Assembly (NCBI GenBank): GCA_017886645.1
Contig: JAGHJM010000048.1
Span: 1 to 40,891, forward strand
Direction of reading: 5' to 3'
From: Clostridia bacterium
GTDB lineage: Bacteria; Bacillota; Clostridia; TANB77; CAG-508
DNA: 40,891 nucleotides
Shown here piece after piece: positions 25,408-32,570 of the stretch (the first letter of the stretch is position 1; each line of letters begins with the position of its first letter). Below the pieces are notes generated by a model that did not search any database, had not been told where the DNA came from, and was given only the letters and a program-made list of their open reading frames with translations. A program made the translations under genes and the position numbers.

Positions 25408-26013
25408 TTATTCATTATTAGGAATATCAAGCTTTTCGTTTTCGCTTTCATCAATTCCATCTATAACTTCATCTATAACAATTTGCTTGTTACTGTCTAA
25501 TTTATATTTAGGAAGTTCTGGCAAATCTTTTAAGCTAGATAGTCCAAACATTTTCAAAAATTCCTTAGTTGTTGAAAATGTACCGGGTCTCCCCGGAGCA
25601 TCAAGTTTACCAGTTTCTTCTATTAAATTATAGTCCAACAATTTATAAATAATTCCATCAGATCCTACTCCTCTTATTGCTTCTATTTCTGCTCTGGTTA
25701 TTCTTGGATTATATGCTATAATTGAAAGCGTTTCCATTACAGCTTGAGATAATTGTAGTTTTGCTCTTTTATCAAAAACTTGGCAAATATAATCGTAATT
25801 TTCTTTTTTAGTACATAATTGATATGCTCCATCTACATTTATTATTTGAATTCCCCTATTCTCTTTTTCATATTCCTCTTTCATTTCATTTACTGTTTCT
25901 ATTATATCTTTTGACTCTGCTTCCAATACAGCCATAAGCTCTTTTATACTTACTTCTCTTCCAGCAGCATATAAAATAGATTCTATTATACCTTTCATTT
26001 TATTTTTTTCCAT
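25408..26013 (-). CDS. scpB: Segregation and condensation protein B
   Basis: ScpB binds ScpA and the SMC dimer to form the chromosome condensin. The 201-residue product has two winged-helix domains: KGIIESILYAAGREVSIKEL at the N-terminus, and AVMETLSIIAYNPRITRAEIEAIRGV then APGRPGTFSTTKEFLKMFGL, the family signature, in the second. An acidic tail follows. A GTG three codons upstream (26022) is possible, but AGGA lies too close to it; the ATG at 26013 is about ten bases away. scpA is not adjacent, which is unusual since scpA usually precedes scpB. Confidence 0.94.
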   Translation of the reverse strand: MEKNKMKGIIESILYAAGREVSIKELMAVLEAESKDIIETVNEMKEEYEKENRGIQIINVDGAYQLCTKKENYDYICQVFDKRAKLQLSQAVMETLSIIAYNPRITRAEIEAIRGVGSDGIIYKLLDYNLIEETGKLDAPGRPGTFSTTKEFLKMFGLSSLKDLPELPKYKLDSNKQIVIDEVIDGIDESENEKLDIPNNE

Positions 26014-26244
26014 ATATCTCACATCCTAAATTATACTTTTTCAATAATTTAAATAAATTTTGTAACTAATTTTTTAGTATGAATTATAACATTTGTATAT
26101 TAAGTTAATTTACTATTTATAAAATTACCTTCCATGCAATAACTATTCAATATAATACCATATATTTTATTCCCTTTCAAGTACAAGAAAGCCATTGTCT
26201 TCCAATAATTTCAAATTAAACTTTATTAATTTTATATTGGATTA

Positions 26245-26273
26245 TTGTACTTTTTAAATTTTTATGTTATATT
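26245..26273 (+). promoter_or_regulatory. Promoter of the 53-aa gene
   Basis: TTGTAC at 26245-26250, a 17-base spacer, TATATT at 26268-26273, 37 bases before the ATG. The rest of the 26014-26309 interval shows no gene. Confidence 0.55.
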
Positions 26274-26309
26274 ATTAAAAATAAAATTACTAGATTGGTG
26301 GTGTATATT

Positions 26310-26471
26310 ATGGACAATTTAGATGAAAAAACCGAGAAAAAGGAAATTAAAATTGTTTCAGGAGATGGAGACGGATTAAATATTTCTCCTGTTCGTGAAC
26401 ATATAGATATTGAAAAACCACAAGAAAAGCCAAAAAAAGATAAAATAATTATTCCAGAAGAAAAAAAATAA
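26310..26471 (+). CDS. Small charged protein, conserved-looking, unknown function
   Basis: This 53-residue ORF reads MDNLDEKTEKKEIKIVSGD, then GDGLNISPVREHIDIEKP and a Lys-rich tail ending PEEKK. The compact IKIVSGDGxxLNISPV pattern resembles small hypothetical proteins I associate with Clostridia, but I cannot name a family. It is soluble, probably disordered in the tail, with no signal or helix. A promoter and a perfect terminator frame it, which supports a real gene. The ribosome-binding site (GGTGGTG) is modest. Confidence 0.7.
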   Translation: MDNLDEKTEKKEIKIVSGDGDGLNISPVREHIDIEKPQEKPKKDKIIIPEEKK

Positions 26472-26475
26472 TAAT

Positions 26476-26512
26476 AAAGCTCATATCTACATAGATATGA
26501 GCTTTTTATATA
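26476..26512 (+). terminator. Terminator of the 53-aa gene
   Basis: AAAGCTCATATCT and AGATATGAGCTTT form a perfect 13-bp stem with a four-base loop and T-run, just after the stop. It also ends next to the convergent SSB-like gene and may serve both. Confidence 0.9.
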
Positions 26513-26515
26513 TTT

Positions 26516-27211
26516 TTACATAGCCTCTTTATTTTCTTCTTTTTCTTCTTGATTTTCAGTTGTTCCATCTCCCGCTACTTCTAAGCTTCCAATAGAAACT
26601 TCATATGCCACTCTATTTTCTACTGTTCCATCTTCATATTTCTTTTCATATGCTCTAGATTGAACTCTTCCTATTATTTTTAATTCAGTCCCTACAGGCA
26701 TATTTTCACAAAATCTTGCATTTCTTCCCCATGCTATACATGGTATATAATCTGATTTATTATAAGCTCTATTTACTGCTAACAATATATCTGCAATCTC
26801 TCTTCCGAAAGGAGTTTTACGATAGATTGGTTTCTTACATATGTAACCTGTTAAAGTAACTTCATTAGAAACAATATCTTTTCCTGCCTTTACTTCTTCA
26901 TCTTGGTTTTCTGTAAGTTTAATATCTTTAGCAAATACAGTAAGCACTAATCTACTTTTTTCATTTTCATAACTGTTATATGATCTAAATTGTCCATCAA
27001 TTATTACTTTGCTTTCTAATTTTATCTCGTCTCCTATTAATAATCTTTCAGATATTGTTACTGGTATAATATCTGAACTTCCACTTAAACGTGGTACACT
27101 TATGTCAAATACATAAAATTTTTCTCCATATATCTCATGACTAAATCTCTTTTCGCTTGTTACTTTTCCCATTAGAGTAATATGGTTGTTTTCTTCATAA
27201 ATAGTATTCAA
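26516..27211 (-). CDS. Single-stranded DNA-binding-like protein with two OB-folds
   Basis: This 231-residue protein has two tandem OB-fold (SSB/PriB-like) segments. The first, residues about 10-105, includes ITLMGKVTSEKRFSHEIYGEKFY; the second, about 116-215, contains EVTLTGYICKKPIYRKTPFGREIADILLAV and YIPCIAWGRNARFCENMPVGTEL, the classic SSB pattern. It ends in an acidic tail but lacks the terminal DDDIPF-type peptide of replicative SSB. So it probably binds ssDNA without partner recruitment of the standard kind. The start is TTG at 27211 with GAGGAGG eight bases ahead. Clostridial genomes often carry such double-domain versions besides normal ssb. Confidence 0.83.
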   Translation of the reverse strand: MNTIYEENNHITLMGKVTSEKRFSHEIYGEKFYVFDISVPRLSGSSDIIPVTISERLLIGDEIKLESKVIIDGQFRSYNSYENEKSRLVLTVFAKDIKLTENQDEEVKAGKDIVSNEVTLTGYICKKPIYRKTPFGREIADILLAVNRAYNKSDYIPCIAWGRNARFCENMPVGTELKIIGRVQSRAYEKKYEDGTVENRVAYEVSIGSLEVAGDGTTENQEEKEENKEAM

Positions 27212-27281
27212 TTTAATTTCCTCCTCTTATTTGTTTCTTAAAATTTATAATATCTTTAGCTGTCACCCAGCCACAGTTTAT

Positions 27282-27310
27282 ATTATAACACGAATTTTTG
27301 GTTTTGTCTA
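27282..27310 (-). promoter_or_regulatory. Sigma-A promoter of the SSB-like gene
   Basis: On the minus strand TAGACA (27310-27305), a 17-base spacer and TATAAT (27287-27282). The leader contains a CTGT...ACAG hairpin around GGCTGGGTG. Confidence 0.7.
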
Positions 27311-27433
27311 CATAAAATGTTATATTTTTCTATTTATATTACTTATAAATTCTTTATTATCAAATATTTTCAAAATTTTGACTAAAATTATCATCATTAA
27401 TTATATCCTAAATAATTCCATTTTATACATATT

Positions 27434-27595
27434 TTATAAATTATTATTAACTTCTACTATTTCCTCAGAATTTGTAGATGTTACAACAGATTCATTATTA
27501 TTTATTGCTGCAAAAGATAATGCAAATAAAATAACAATCATGCAAACAGTCACTATATATGTATATATTTTATTTTTATTAATTACAAAAAACAT
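27434..27595 (-). CDS. 53-aa membrane-anchored peptide, possibly a deacetylase N-terminal remnant
   Basis: The ORF has an excellent SD (AGGAGGAAAT directly before ATG 27595). It encodes MFFVINKNKIYTYIVTVCM, a hydrophobic helix to about residue 30, then NNNESVVTSTNSEE and stops. The start resembles the N-terminus of clostridial sporulation polysaccharide deacetylases (PdaB-like: short FxxINxKKI then one helix), but no catalytic domain follows in any frame down to the SSB promoter. It may be a truncated gene or a genuine small anchored peptide. The plus-strand reading of this region (27231-27623) lacks a ribosome-binding site and is a shadow. Between 27596 and 27755 no further gene is seen. Confidence 0.5.
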   Translation of the reverse strand: MFFVINKNKIYTYIVTVCMIVILFALSFAAINNNESVVTSTNSEEIVEVNNNL

Positions 27596-27755
27596 ATTTC
27601 CTCCTAAAAAATATTCTAACTAATACTATGAACATTATTTTATATTTATTACTATAAATATTTTTTAGAACTAAAATCATTTGTCTCATTATGTCACATA
27701 AAATCGACTTATTGAATACTATATACTATACCAAATAAAAAGGAGGAATTTTATA

Positions 27756-28229
27756 ATGGAATATGATAAAGGTGTTTGTCCTGTTGTAAACATTGATGGT
27801 ATACTTGCTACAGGAAAACAATTTGACTTAGATATTACTTTACCATGTGATGACCGTAGTGTAATATATGGAATAGTTAAAGACTGCTATGGCGATCCAG
27901 TATGTAATGCAGTAGTAAAATTAGTAGAAGTTGTTTGTGATTGTGGAAAAGAGGAAAGAAGACCAGTATCTCACACATTTACAGATAAAGATGGAGAATT
28001 TGTTTTTGGACCTTTATGTAGCAACAGATTCTATGAAATAAGCATATGGGTAGACGAAGTAAAACATTGTAAAATATTTGCAGAAAGCAAGCACGAAGGA
28101 AAATGTTTAAAAGGAATTAAATTAGACTGTCCACCATGCAAATCAGAAAAAGCTTGTAAGGAAGACAAACCTTGTAAAGAAGAAAGACCATGTAAAGAAG
28201 AAAAGCCTTGCCACAAATGCCACGAATAA
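27756..28229 (+). CDS. Carboxypeptidase-regulatory-like domain protein with Cys/Lys/Glu repeat tail
   Basis: This 157-residue protein has no signal peptide. Residues about 35-115 form a beta-sandwich like the carboxypeptidase regulatory domain: RSVIYGIVKDCYGDPVCNAVVKL, then HTFTDKDGEFVFGPL and RFYEISIWVD. Cysteines are many. The tail (residues 125-157) is a tandem repeat of a KPCKEE/RPCKEE six-residue unit ending PCHKCHE. Such cysteine-rich repeats suit disulfide cross-linked spore coat or exosporium layers or metal binding; either is inference. SD AAAGGAGG, well placed. It stands alone, and a dispersed repeat follows its stop directly. Confidence 0.75.
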   Translation: MEYDKGVCPVVNIDGILATGKQFDLDITLPCDDRSVIYGIVKDCYGDPVCNAVVKLVEVVCDCGKEERRPVSHTFTDKDGEFVFGPLCSNRFYEISIWVDEVKHCKIFAESKHEGKCLKGIKLDCPPCKSEKACKEDKPCKEERPCKEEKPCHKCHE

Positions 28230-28240
28230 AATCATAAAAT

Positions 28241-28330
28241 GGTAATCAGGGACGTTTCCAAATTCACCAAAAGTGGTAATTAGGAAACGTCCCCAATTAC
28301 CACTTTTAGGTAATTGGGGACACATCTTAA
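28241..28330 (-). repeat. Dispersed palindromic repeat, copy 2
   Basis: In minus orientation it reads TTAAGATGTGTCCCCAATTACC, then GGTAATTGGGGACGTTTCC, then further ATTACC/GGACGTTTCC units in alternate orientation. It matches copies at 3998 and 32477 in unit order. It fills the gap between the Cys-tail gene and the small gene at 28331, whose stop it abuts. Confidence 0.85.
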
Positions 28331-28471
28331 TTACATAATGCCTAATTTTCTTGCAAATTGCTTTCCTTTTTTTATTACTCTTTTTTTATTTTTTTCCATT
28401 GTGCCAGCATATATCATTGCAACCCCTGCTGATACTAAGCCACCTATTAACATTCCTTTAACAAATTTCAT
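28331..28471 (-). CDS. Small membrane protein (YtxH/DUF3918-like)
   Basis: This 46-residue ORF has AAGGAGG seven bases before the ATG. It encodes MKFVKGMLIGGLVSAGVAM, a glycine-containing membrane helix, then a very basic tail (EKNKKRVIKKGKQFARKLG). One N-terminal helix and a basic tail are like the YrzQ/YtxH-type small envelope proteins of Bacillota; no finer assignment is safe. It precedes the palindromic repeat, which starts right after its stop. Confidence 0.7.
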   Translation of the reverse strand: MKFVKGMLIGGLVSAGVAMIYAGTMEKNKKRVIKKGKQFARKLGIM

Positions 28472-28518
28472 AATGTAACCTCCTTCTTATTTTGATATTT
28501 TTTAAGTATCTTTTTTTA

Positions 28519-28896
28519 TTATGCCTTTTTTTTCTTTTTTATATACATCTTATACCAAGAATATATCTCATAAATAGATATTAGTAATAAGAATATTCCA
28601 AATATTTTTCTTAATATTTTTACATCCATATTGCTTGAAATAATTGCTCCTAATGCAGCCCCGATTACACCAAATATTATTATGTTTAATCCTAATTTCA
28701 AATCTATCTTTTTATTTTTTAAACTTAATAGAATAGCAGCTATTGCTGTTGGAATAAAAAATACTAAATTAGTTGCTTGAGCTACGTGTTGGTCTAATCC
28801 AATAAAAATCGAAAGAAGAAGTATTAGTATTGTTCCTCCTCCCATTCCTGTTCCGCTTACAATTCCCGCACATAATCCTATTAGAATTTCTACCAT
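28519..28896 (-). CDS. Half-size TSUP (TauE/SafE) membrane transporter, second subunit
   Basis: This 125-residue protein has four hydrophobic helices and the TSUP family start GLCAGIVSGTGMGGGTILI, a repeat of the one in the upstream gene. A full TSUP protein (about 250 residues) contains two such four-helix halves; here each is a separate gene, so they probably assemble as a heterodimer. TSUP members export sulfite, sulfoacetate or other organic anions; the substrate here is unknown. It follows the first half by 17 bases on the same strand. The C-terminus is Lys-rich. Confidence 0.82.
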   Translation of the reverse strand: MVEILIGLCAGIVSGTGMGGGTILILLLSIFIGLDQHVAQATNLVFFIPTAIAAILLSLKNKKIDLKLGLNIIIFGVIGAALGAIISSNMDVKILRKIFGIFLLLISIYEIYSWYKMYIKKKKKA

Positions 28897-28913
28897 TTTC
28901 TTTTCCTTTTCAA

Positions 28914-29261
28914 TTATTTTATAATCATGTTAATTCCTGCATAAATTAAAAATGCCACAAAAATAATTTTCAAATATTTATTAGGAACTTTTACAAGCAA
29001 TTTTGCCCCTATAATTCCACCTATTATTCCTCCTATTGCACATTTTATTCCTATATCCCAATGTATAAAATTACTTCTTCCATAAAATATTGCTGTTGTT
29101 ATTACCATTGGTAACATACAGAATAAAGATGTTGCTCTTGCTTTTTTTTCATCTAAATTAAAGAAATATACAAATGCAGGCACTAATATTAGCCCTCCTC
29201 CTGATGAAAAAAATCCACTTATTATTCCCGAAATCAAACCAATTATCAATTTTTTCCACAT
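28914..29261 (-). CDS. Half-size TSUP (TauE/SafE) membrane transporter, first subunit
   Basis: This 115-residue protein carries LIGLISGIISGFFSSGGGLILVP, then KKARATSLFCMLPMV and GGIIGGIIGAKLLVKVP, which is one TSUP half with four helices. The pair with the next gene makes a complete transporter. The start is ATG 29261; an upstream in-frame GTG (29270) lies within the SD-like TAGTAGTGAT and is less likely. No promoter is certain. The start lies close to the divergent promoter of the GC-rich gene at 29350. Confidence 0.82.
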   Translation of the reverse strand: MWKKLIIGLISGIISGFFSSGGGLILVPAFVYFFNLDEKKARATSLFCMLPMVITTAIFYGRSNFIHWDIGIKCAIGGIIGGIIGAKLLVKVPNKYLKIIFVAFLIYAGINMIIK

Positions 29262-29349
29262 AATAATCACTACTAACGTTTTATATTATTATTTGCAAAA
29301 ATAATTAAAATATACCCTGATTCATTTTTAATTTTGAATTTTATGTTAA

Positions 29350-29378
29350 TTGCACATATTGGATAATTGTGGTATAAT
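29350..29378 (+). promoter_or_regulatory. Sigma-A promoter of the stalk-domain gene
   Basis: TTGCAC at 29350-29355, a 17-base spacer and TATAAT at 29373-29378. Confidence 0.8.
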
Positions 29379-29384
29379 AATACT

Positions 29385-29542
29385 AGGCATTGCTTTTTTA
29401 AGTACTTGCCACTACATGGGCTAATGCCCAAATGGTGTTCCATATTGGGAGTTTTCTTTCAATATGTTTACTATAGAAGGATATTTGAACGGAAAGCTAG
29501 AACACAAACGCACTTTGAAAACAGAGATAGGAGGTCTCTTAA
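29385..29542 (+). promoter_or_regulatory. Structured 5' leader of the stalk-domain gene
   Basis: About 155 bases of untranslated leader contain GGCATT/AATGCC and the alternative GGGC/GCCC pairing, and a second hairpin CATATTG...CAATATG. GATAGGAGGTC sits before the ATG. The mutually exclusive pairings may be regulatory. I could not match it to a known riboswitch class. Confidence 0.45.
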
Positions 29543-30715
29543 ATGAAACGGTTCTTGTCCATCTTGATGGCTTTTGCCATCATGTGCTCTATGATGAGCA
29601 CCGTGGCTTTCGCCGCAAACACTGACATTGACATCTATGTTGACAATGAGCGCGTTCGGAATGTGAACGCCTACATTGACAACAACGACGATGTCTGGGT
29701 CGAGGATTTCGATGATATCCGGAAGATCTTTCCTGATGAGACAGAGGACATGATCTGGATTGACGATGGCGACATCCTCTTGGAGGATGTTGCCACCGAC
29801 TTTGGTTACAGCATGTCCATTAAGAACAGCCGTTGCTACCTTTACAGCGACGGCAGAGACACTGGCGGTGGTGGCGACAACCGTGACTATGATGATGTAG
29901 ATATCTACAAAAACGGTACTCTCATCAGAGGCGTCGAGGCCTATGTTGAGGATGGCGACACCTACCTTGAGAGGTACGCCGATTTGGCTCTAGTGTTTCC
30001 TTCGGAAACCACGAGCCTAAACCCTAGCAGAGTTTCTGAGCCCATTCTTCTTGAGGACTGGGCTGACGACTTTGGCTATTCCTATAGCCGGAGTCGTGAT
30101 ACTGTGACTCTGACTAAGTCTGGATACAGCTACAGCAACATCACCATTTACCGGAACAACTATATTGTATCTGGTGTTTCCGCTTATTCGTACTCCGAAA
30201 GTGGCGATGTATACGTTTCTTACGGACTAAACAACGTTTTCCCTGGGTCTAATCTTTGGAGCACCAATCTTGCTCTTTCGCAGTTGGCTTCTTCCTTAGG
30301 TTATTCCTATGTGAGATACGAAAACAACATTTTCCTAAACAATGATGGTCAAAAGCCCATCATTGTGACGGTAGATGGGGAAATGGTTCCGTTCACGGAC
30401 CAAATCCCTATCGTCGTGAACCCCGGAAGAACTATGATTCCTATTGCTGACGTTGGTTCCATGCTTGGCATGAACGTCAGCTGGGATGGTGCTAACCAGA
30501 TGGTAACTCTGACTGGGCATGGCAAGACCATCCGTATGTGGATTGGTTCTTCTTACTACACCGTTAACGGTGTAGGCAAGTATGCTGACGTCAAGGTGAT
30601 GGCTCTTAACGGGCGTACCTTGGTTCCCATTGCCTTCATTACGGAAGCTTTGGGACTCAACTGCTGGTACGACAGCGGTGCCGGCACCTACGGTGTCGTG
30701 CATATCTTCAAGTAA
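29543..30715 (+). CDS. Secreted protein with copper amine oxidase N-terminal-like (stalk) domain
   Basis: This 390-residue protein starts with a signal peptide (MKRFLSILMAFAIMCSMMST, cleavage likely after VAFAA). Residues 26-270 contain three roughly 80-residue repeats, each opening with a DIDIYVDNERV/DVDIYKNGTLI/NITIYRNNYIV strand and ending near DFGYS or SLGYS. A C-terminal stalk domain (PF07833) spans about 275-390: ITVDGEMVPFTDQIPIVVNPGRTMIP, LGMNVSWDGANQ, and NGRTLVPIAFITEALGL. It is probably a surface or secreted scaffold protein, not an enzyme. Codon use is strongly GC-shifted against its neighbours. It has its own promoter, leader and terminator, and looks acquired. Confidence 0.85.
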   Translation: MKRFLSILMAFAIMCSMMSTVAFAANTDIDIYVDNERVRNVNAYIDNNDDVWVEDFDDIRKIFPDETEDMIWIDDGDILLEDVATDFGYSMSIKNSRCYLYSDGRDTGGGGDNRDYDDVDIYKNGTLIRGVEAYVEDGDTYLERYADLALVFPSETTSLNPSRVSEPILLEDWADDFGYSYSRSRDTVTLTKSGYSYSNITIYRNNYIVSGVSAYSYSESGDVYVSYGLNNVFPGSNLWSTNLALSQLASSLGYSYVRYENNIFLNNDGQKPIIVTVDGEMVPFTDQIPIVVNPGRTMIPIADVGSMLGMNVSWDGANQMVTLTGHGKTIRMWIGSSYYTVNGVGKYADVKVMALNGRTLVPIAFITEALGLNCWYDSGAGTYGVVHIFK

Positions 30716-30738
30716 GTAAGTTTTATGCTTTCCGTTCA

Positions 30739-30776
30739 AGCCCCCTGTATAAAACAGGGGGCTCCTTCTTTTTATT
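30739..30776 (+). terminator. Terminator of the stalk-domain gene
   Basis: AGCCCCCTGT and ACAGGGGGCT form a 10-bp GC-rich stem with a short loop and T-run, 24 bases after the stop. Confidence 0.9.
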
Positions 30777-31896
30777 TTATATTTTTTAAACAGTCTACTA
30801 AAAAATCAATATCTTCTTTTGTATTTTCTTCTCCAAAGGTTGTTCTTAAAGTACTATTTGCTAATTCTTCTGTAATTCCCATAGCAGAAAGTACATGTGA
30901 AGGAAGTAATGAACCTGTTGCACAAGCAGAACCTGCTGATGCACAAATACCATTTAAATCTAAATTAAATAAGATTCTTTCTCCTGTTAATCCCTTAAAT
31001 GAAAAATTCGCATTTCCTGGTAGTCTTTTTATTCTATCTCCATTCAATTTTGCATAAGGAATTTCTCTCTCCACTCTATTTATATAGTAATCTCTTATAT
31101 CTTTCAAATAATTACATCTCTCATCAAAATTTCTATATACAGATTCAATCGCTTTACCCATTCCTACAATTTCTGCAACATTCTCTGTTCCAGCACGTTT
31201 ATCCATTTCTTGATGCCCACCATCTTGAATTCTTTGAAAATTTATTCCACTTTTCACATATAGTGCACCAACCCCTTTTGGACCATAAAATTTATGTGCT
31301 GACATAGAAAGTGCATCTATATCTAATTCTTTTACATCTATTCTTACATTTCCTATAGCTTGAACCGCATCTGTATGGAAAATTATATTATGCTTTTTAG
31401 CAATTTTAGAAATTTGCTCGATTGGTTCAATTGTTCCCACTTCATTATTTGCAAACATAATTGTTATAAGAATAGTATTATCTTTTATAGCATCTTCTAG
31501 TTCATCTAATCTAACAAAACCTTTCTCATCTACATCTAAATAAGTTATTTCATATCCTTGCTTCTCTAGTCTTTGACAAGTATTTAATACCGCATTATGC
31601 TCTATTTTACTTGTTATAATATGATTCCCCTTTTCTTTATTAGCATATGCAATTCCTTTTATTGCTAAATTATCACTTTCACTCCCACATGAAGTAAAAT
31701 ATATTTCTTTAGGTGATGCATTTATACTGTGTGCTACTTTTGCCCTTGCTTCATTTATTGCTTTCTTAGATATTCTAGCAATTTCATACATAGAAGATGG
31801 ATTTCCATAATTTTTTCTAAAGTATGGAAGCATTGCGTTTAACACTTCTTCAGATACTGCAGTTGTTGCAGCATGATCGAAATATCTAATTTTCAT
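30772..31896 (-). CDS. Cysteine desulfurase (IscS/NifS family)
   Basis: This 374-residue PLP enzyme moves sulfur from cysteine to a persulfide Cys. Landmarks are YFDHAATTAVSEEVLNAM at the start, SCGSESDNLAIKG, HNAVLNTC, FHTDAVQAIGNVRID, the PLP lysine in SMSAHKFYGPKGVGALYV (about residue 202), RAGTENVAEIVG, and the C-terminal loop CASAGSACATGSLLPSHVL, whose second Cys is likely the active one. No iscU or thiI gene is adjacent, so the sulfur acceptor is unclear. It is a single gene on the minus strand and its stop falls in the T-tract of the convergent gene's terminator. Confidence 0.93.
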   Translation of the reverse strand: MKIRYFDHAATTAVSEEVLNAMLPYFRKNYGNPSSMYEIARISKKAINEARAKVAHSINASPKEIYFTSCGSESDNLAIKGIAYANKEKGNHIITSKIEHNAVLNTCQRLEKQGYEITYLDVDEKGFVRLDELEDAIKDNTILITIMFANNEVGTIEPIEQISKIAKKHNIIFHTDAVQAIGNVRIDVKELDIDALSMSAHKFYGPKGVGALYVKSGINFQRIQDGGHQEMDKRAGTENVAEIVGMGKAIESVYRNFDERCNYLKDIRDYYINRVEREIPYAKLNGDRIKRLPGNANFSFKGLTGERILFNLDLNGICASAGSACATGSLLPSHVLSAMGITEELANSTLRTTFGEENTKEDIDFLVDCLKNIK

Positions 31897-31956
31897 ATAA
31901 TATACCTCTTTTTCTTTGTATTTATATATTATATGAATATTATTTATTTTTTCTCA

Positions 31957-31998
31957 CAAAAAAATTCTACTTTTATAAAATAATTTATAAAAGTAGAA
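31957..31998 (-). terminator. Terminator of the 115-aa membrane protein gene
   Basis: A perfect 14-15 bp stem (TTCTACTTTTATAAA / TTTATAAAAGTAGAA), starting directly at the stop codon, with a run of seven T following on the minus strand. Confidence 0.88.
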
Positions 31999-32346
31999 CT
32001 ATTTTTCTTCACTTTTTTGTTTCCATCTTGATAATCTTATATTTTTATATGTTTCTAATACTTTTTGATATTTTCTATATTCATCTTCCCAAACTATACT
32101 TGGGATTTTATCATATGCTTCAAAAATCTTTTCAGCTTCCATTAAATAAATTGCTTGTTCCTGAGGAGTCATTACTTCATATCTTCTTGCAAATTTATCT
32201 AATTTATCTAACATTTGATTTGCTTGAATAAATCCCCAAAAATCTTTTATTTTTATTCCTGCCATTCTTATTTGAAAAACGGCAAGTGCAATAAGTGCAA
32301 ATACAATAAATATTAAAAGAAAAACACATGCTATTATAAAATCCAT
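31999..32346 (-). CDS. Small membrane-anchored protein, unknown function
   Basis: This 115-residue protein has a single hydrophobic N-terminal helix (residues 3-26) followed by a soluble alpha-helical domain rich in charged residues (DFWGFIQANQMLDKLDKFARR, then YEVMTPQEQAIYLMEAEKIFEAY). No family recognised. The AGAAGGTGT before the ATG is a good ribosome-binding site. A strong terminator follows. It lies between clpC and the cysteine desulfurase gene without evident operon linkage. Confidence 0.65.
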   Translation of the reverse strand: MDFIIACVFLLIFIVFALIALAVFQIRMAGIKIKDFWGFIQANQMLDKLDKFARRYEVMTPQEQAIYLMEAEKIFEAYDKIPSIVWEDEYRKYQKVLETYKNIRLSRWKQKSEEK

Positions 32347-32476
32347 TTTTACACCTTCTCTTTTGGTATAAAATGATTATAACATGTGTTTTTTTGTTTA
32401 GCAACAACTAATATTCAGAAAATTATTTATCTCGTGTATCTATTGTTCCTTTCTATTCATATAGCCACTTTTGAGA

Positions 32477-32570
32477 CTTAGATGTGTCCCTAATTACCCA
32501 AAGTTGGTAATTTAGAAACGTCCCTAATTACCAGATTGCGGTAATTAGGAAACGTCCCCAATTACCACTT
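32477..32570 (+). repeat. Dispersed palindromic repeat, copy 3, overlapping the clpC 3' end
   Basis: Starting CTTAGATGTGTCCCTAATTACC, it continues GGTAATTTAGAAACGTCCC and GGTAATTAGGAAACGTCCCC. The units match copies 1 and 2. Its right end lies inside clpC and supplies its final codons and stop. Confidence 0.85.

Noticed and set aside
27231..27623. 130-aa plus-strand ORF
   Set aside because: Hydrophobic low-complexity reading of an AT-rich region, no ribosome-binding site, opposite to a promoter and to a strong-SD minus-strand ORF.
30335..30739. 134-aa minus-strand ORF antisense to the stalk-domain gene
   Set aside because: Shadow of the GC-rich coding frame; no SD and no known motif.
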